Below are positions 5,874 to 7,693 of a stretch of 7,693 nt of DNA, piece by piece. The position numbers and the translations under genes were made by a program. The notes under the pieces are model-generated. The model did not search any database, was not told where the DNA came from, and worked only from the letters and a program-made list of their open reading frames with translations. Position 1 is the first letter of the stretch; each line of letters starts with the position of its first letter. Source of the stretch: an uncultured bacterium. GTDB taxonomy: Bacteria > Bacillota > Clostridia > Oscillospirales > Ruminococcaceae. The DNA is taken from the NCBI GenBank assembly GCA_905215595.1, contig CAJMQZ010000098.1:1-7693 (forward strand), written 5' to 3'.

Positions 5874-6779
5874 TTACTCGGCGTCCTTCGGGTCGGTCAT
5901 CAGTTCCTTGATGCTGGGCACAACGCCGCCCAGATTCTGCAGCTCAGAGGGGATGATGATCTTGGTGGCCTTGCCGTTGGCAACCTTCGCCAGCGCTTCA
6001 AGGCTGCGGATGGCCAGCACCTTGTCGCTGGGCATGGCCTCGTTCAGCAGACGGATGGCATCGGCGTTGGCCTTCTGCACAGCCAGAATGGCCTGTGCTT
6101 CGCCCTCAGCCTCCAGAATGCGCTGCTGCTTCACAGCATCGGCGCGCAGGATGGCGGCTTCCTTTTCGCCCTCAGCAGCGGTAATGGCAGCCTGCTTTTC
6201 ACCGTCTGCCTTCAGGATGACGGCGCGCTTCTCGCGCTCAGCTTTCATCTGCTTTTCCATGGCTTCCTGAATTTCCCGCGGCGGGATGATGTTCTTCACC
6301 TCCACGCGGTTCACCTTGATGCCCCACTTGTCAGTGGCTTCGTCAAGGATGGCGGTGATCTTGCCGTTGATGACATCGCGGCTGGTCAGGGTGTGATCCA
6401 GCTCCATCTCACCGATGATGTTGCGCAGGGTGGTGGCGGAAAGGCTCTCGATGGCGGCAATGGGCTGGTTAACACCGTAGGTGTACAGCTTTGCGTCCAT
6501 GACCTGAAAGAACACCACGGTGTCGATCTGCATAGTCACGTTATCGCGGGTGATCACAGGCTGAGGGGGAAAGTCTGCCACCTGCTCCTTCAGGCTTACC
6601 TTTTTGGCAATGCGCTCAATAAAGGGAATCTTGACGTGCAGGCCGGCAGTCCATGTATCGGAGTAGCTGCCCAGCCGCTCAATGACATATACCTTGGACT
6701 GCGGCACGATGACGATGTTGGAAACAATGACCAGCACCAGAACAAAAACAAGCGCAAGGATGACAAAAAACAGAATCAT
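5874..6779 (-). CDS. SPFH/band-7 (stomatin-like, paraslipin type) membrane protein
   Basis: This 301-residue protein begins with one very hydrophobic helix (about 2-22). An SPFH domain follows (about 24-180; note ERLGSYSDTWTAGLH at 34-48, the conserved FPPQPVITRDN at 70-80 and NIIPPREIQEAM at 163-174). An Ala/Glu/Lys-rich coiled coil (about 172-245) precedes a hydrophobic tail. The layout and length match the bacterial QmcA/stomatin group. These proteins form large oligomers at the inner face of the membrane, organise membrane domains and influence membrane proteases. The coiled coil contains five consecutive 11-residue repeats (180-234). The start has AAAGGAGA 6 bases upstream, within the 15-base gap after the NfeD-like gene, so the two are co-transcribed and NfeD is translated first. 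The stop at 5876-5874 is followed by the shared terminator. The client protease or cargo is unknown. Confidence 0.93.
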   Translation of the reverse strand: MILFFVILALVFVLVLVIVSNIVIVPQSKVYVIERLGSYSDTWTAGLHVKIPFIERIAKKVSLKEQVADFPPQPVITRDNVTMQIDTVVFFQVMDAKLYTYGVNQPIAAIESLSATTLRNIIGEMELDHTLTSRDVINGKITAILDEATDKWGIKVNRVEVKNIIPPREIQEAMEKQMKAEREKRAVILKADGEKQAAITAAEGEKEAAILRADAVKQQRILEAEGEAQAILAVQKANADAIRLLNEAMPSDKVLAIRSLEALAKVANGKATKIIIPSELQNLGGVVPSIKELMTDPKDAE

Positions 6780-6794
6780 AGTGCATCTCCTTTG

Positions 6795-7256
6795 TCAGGT
6801 TGTTGTGTGGGGGTTACGGCTTTCGGTCAGAACAGGCTCTACGATGAGCAGGGTGCTGTGGATCTCGGTAACGCGGCAAAGCGCACCGGGGCCAAGGGTG
6901 TCGCCGGGGGTGGCGCAGCGGGCGTTCCAGTCCACGCCGTCCAGCCGCACCCGGCCGGGGACCTCGGCAGTGACAGGGGAAAGCACAATGGCCTCCCGTC
7001 CCAGATTGCGGTCGCCGTTGGTGGCGGTATGCTTGAGCCGCAGCTTTGCCGCCAGCGGGCGGAAGGCTGCCAGACACAGGATGCTTACCACCAGAAAGAC
7101 CACCGCCTGCACCCGGAACGACCCGGTGAACACGCAGCACAGCAATGCGGCGGCAGAGCCGATGGCAAACCAGATGGAGGTCATATTAAAGGTGCTGGCC
7201 TCCAGTGCCAGAAAGCCCACGGCTGCAGCCAGCCAGAGAATGGGGGAGATCTGCAT
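6795..7256 (-). CDS. NfeD-like membrane protein with C-terminal OB-fold domain
   Basis: This is a 153-residue protein of the short NfeD type, without the ClpP-like protease domain. Three membrane segments lie at about 5-20, 26-43 and 49-66. A soluble domain follows (about 85-142) with the family signature: GREAIVLSPV (86-95), VRLDGVDWNARC (103-114), then GDTLGPGALCRVTEI (118-132) and a closing beta strand. Family knowledge: NfeD proteins are usually encoded beside an SPFH protein, and the OB-like domain is thought to interact with it or with its membrane domain. That pairing is present here, with the SPFH gene starting 15 bases downstream. The ATG is preceded by a perfect AAGGAGGT (7272-7265) at 8 bases, and a promoter lies just upstream. 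The C-terminal tail ending in NPHTTT is probably disordered. Confidence 0.88.
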   Translation of the reverse strand: MQISPILWLAAAVGFLALEASTFNMTSIWFAIGSAAALLCCVFTGSFRVQAVVFLVVSILCLAAFRPLAAKLRLKHTATNGDRNLGREAIVLSPVTAEVPGRVRLDGVDWNARCATPGDTLGPGALCRVTEIHSTLLIVEPVLTESRNPHTTT

Positions 7257-7280
7257 GGTATGTTACCTCCTTATGCTGCT

Positions 7281-7311
7281 ATTATACGGCATTCCCTTGG
7301 GGGAAGGTCAA
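7281..7311 (-). promoter_or_regulatory. Promoter of nfeD-SPFH with 19-bp spacer and internal inverted repeat
   Basis: On the minus strand, TTGACC (7311-7306) and a perfect TATAAT (7286-7281) are separated by 19 bases. Filling the -35-proximal part of the spacer is the inverted repeat TTCCC-CCAA-GGGAA (7305-7292). An over-long spacer with a dyad inside is the hallmark of MerR-family-activated promoters. Transcription should begin near 7274, only about 18 bases before the ATG at 7256, so the strong Shine-Dalgarno lies almost at the 5' end. No MerR-type regulator is encoded in the window. Confidence 0.68.
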
Positions 7312-7362
7312 GAGCTTTTTACTGAAACGTTGCACAGAAAACAAAATATAGACAAAAATGGA

Positions 7363-7416
7363 AAGAAAAGGATGAAAATGGGACAGCAAAACACCCAAAA
7401 GGTATTTCGCTGTCCC
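7363..7416 (-). terminator. Intrinsic terminator of the glycosidase gene
   Basis: On the minus strand GGGACAGC (7416-7409) pairs with GCTGTCCC (7387-7380), with further internal A-U pairing next to the stem. The sequence ATTTTCATCCTTTTC follows. It lies 11 bases after the stop of the gene ending at 7428 and points away from it. It separates that gene from the nfeD promoter. Confidence 0.8.
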
Positions 7417-7427
7417 GAAAAATTGAT

Positions 7428-7693
7428 TTACTGAATATCGTAGTAGCTGTGGTTAGGGTTGTGGCCGTTTTCCTCCACCACGATGGTAAAGCCCATGGGA
7501 TTTACCTCGGTGTGCTTGCCGGAAGCCAGCGGCTCCACGATGATGTGCTCAGAGCGGTTCACGATGATCTCCGCAGTCTCGGTCTTACCGATGCGCTGGT
7601 AGTGCAGAATGCCGTCCTCAGCCCGCAGCACCCGCAGTTCACCGGTGCGGAAGGCCTCGCAGCTGTGGCGCAGCTGCGCCAGCTGTGCCAGCA
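7428..7693 (-). CDS. C-terminal end of a probable GH13 alpha-glycosidase (neopullulanase/cyclomaltodextrinase-like)
   Basis: The last 87 codons of a minus-strand gene enter from the right edge; the catalytic barrel is outside the window. The visible part begins with LAQLAQLRHSCEAFRTGELRVL, matching the pattern of the last barrel helix and following strand in GH13 enzymes (LR..HPALR.G....L). It then passes through RAEDGILHYQR and TAEIIVNRSEH, as in the C-terminal beta-sandwich of amylase-family proteins, where a short 'vvvNrs' strand is typical. The final residues are HSYYDIQ. Family knowledge: such enzymes hydrolyse alpha-1,4 and alpha-1,6 glucans or maltodextrins. Subfamily and substrate cannot be judged from this end. 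An internal GTG at 7631 could serve as a start on paper, but the open frame continues upstream with family-like sequence. It is therefore a truncated view of a longer gene, not a small protein. Confidence 0.75.
   Translation of the reverse strand, partial: LAQLAQLRHSCEAFRTGELRVLRAEDGILHYQRIGKTETAEIIVNRSEHIIVEPLASGKHTEVNPMGFTIVVEENGHNPNHSYYDIQ

Noticed and set aside
7428..7631. A 67-residue small protein starting at the GTG at 7631
   Set aside because: The frame stays open to the window edge, and the upstream residues continue a GH13 C-terminal pattern, so this is the end of a longer gene.

Overview
The window is a chromosomal stretch of a GC-rich, low-redundancy bacterium. The most likely source is a Gram-positive gut Clostridia (Oscillospiraceae, Faecalibacterium-like). 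That assignment is inference from protein flavour: a SpoVB-type flippase, clostridial-style LysA motifs, a Cys-rich N-terminus on an Mrp ATPase, strong AGGAGG-type ribosome binding sites, and sigma-A type promoters in GC-rich DNA. I see no rRNA, tRNA, CRISPR array, insertion sequence, phage gene or attachment site.

Layout, left to right. (1) Bases 1-160, minus strand: the N-terminal 53 codons of an Mrp/NBP35 iron-sulfur carrier ATPase, with its own extended -10 promoter and a roughly 90-nt structured leader. (2) 369-1934, plus: a 521-residue SpoVB/MATE-like polysaccharide or lipid-linked precursor flippase. (3) A near-consensus promoter (TGGACA-17-TATAAT) at 1952-1980 drives a leader with stable hairpins and then three genes on the plus strand. 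These are a membrane-bound NDP-sugar 4,6-dehydratase (2082-3980), diaminopimelate decarboxylase lysA (4065-5351) and an unrecognised small membrane protein (5377-5775). (4) A perfect 16-bp hairpin at 5806-5845 ends this unit and the converging minus-strand unit. (5) Minus strand: an NfeD-like membrane protein (7256 to 6795) followed 15 bases later by an SPFH/band-7 protein (6779 to 5874). They share a promoter whose 19-bp spacer holds an inverted repeat. (6) 7693 to 7428, minus: the C-terminal end of a probable GH13 alpha-glycosidase with its own terminator.

Most of the window concerns the cell envelope. The flippase and the dehydratase fit export and synthesis of a surface glycan. LysA draws on meso-diaminopimelate, which is both lysine precursor and peptidoglycan building block. 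NfeD plus SPFH form a membrane-microdomain pair. The lysA/dehydratase pairing is a positional observation, not proof of a joint function.

I did not find a convincing undescribed system. The best leads are regulatory: the MerR-like promoter architecture before nfeD-SPFH, the structured leader before the dehydratase, and the displaced Shine-Dalgarno in the mrp leader.
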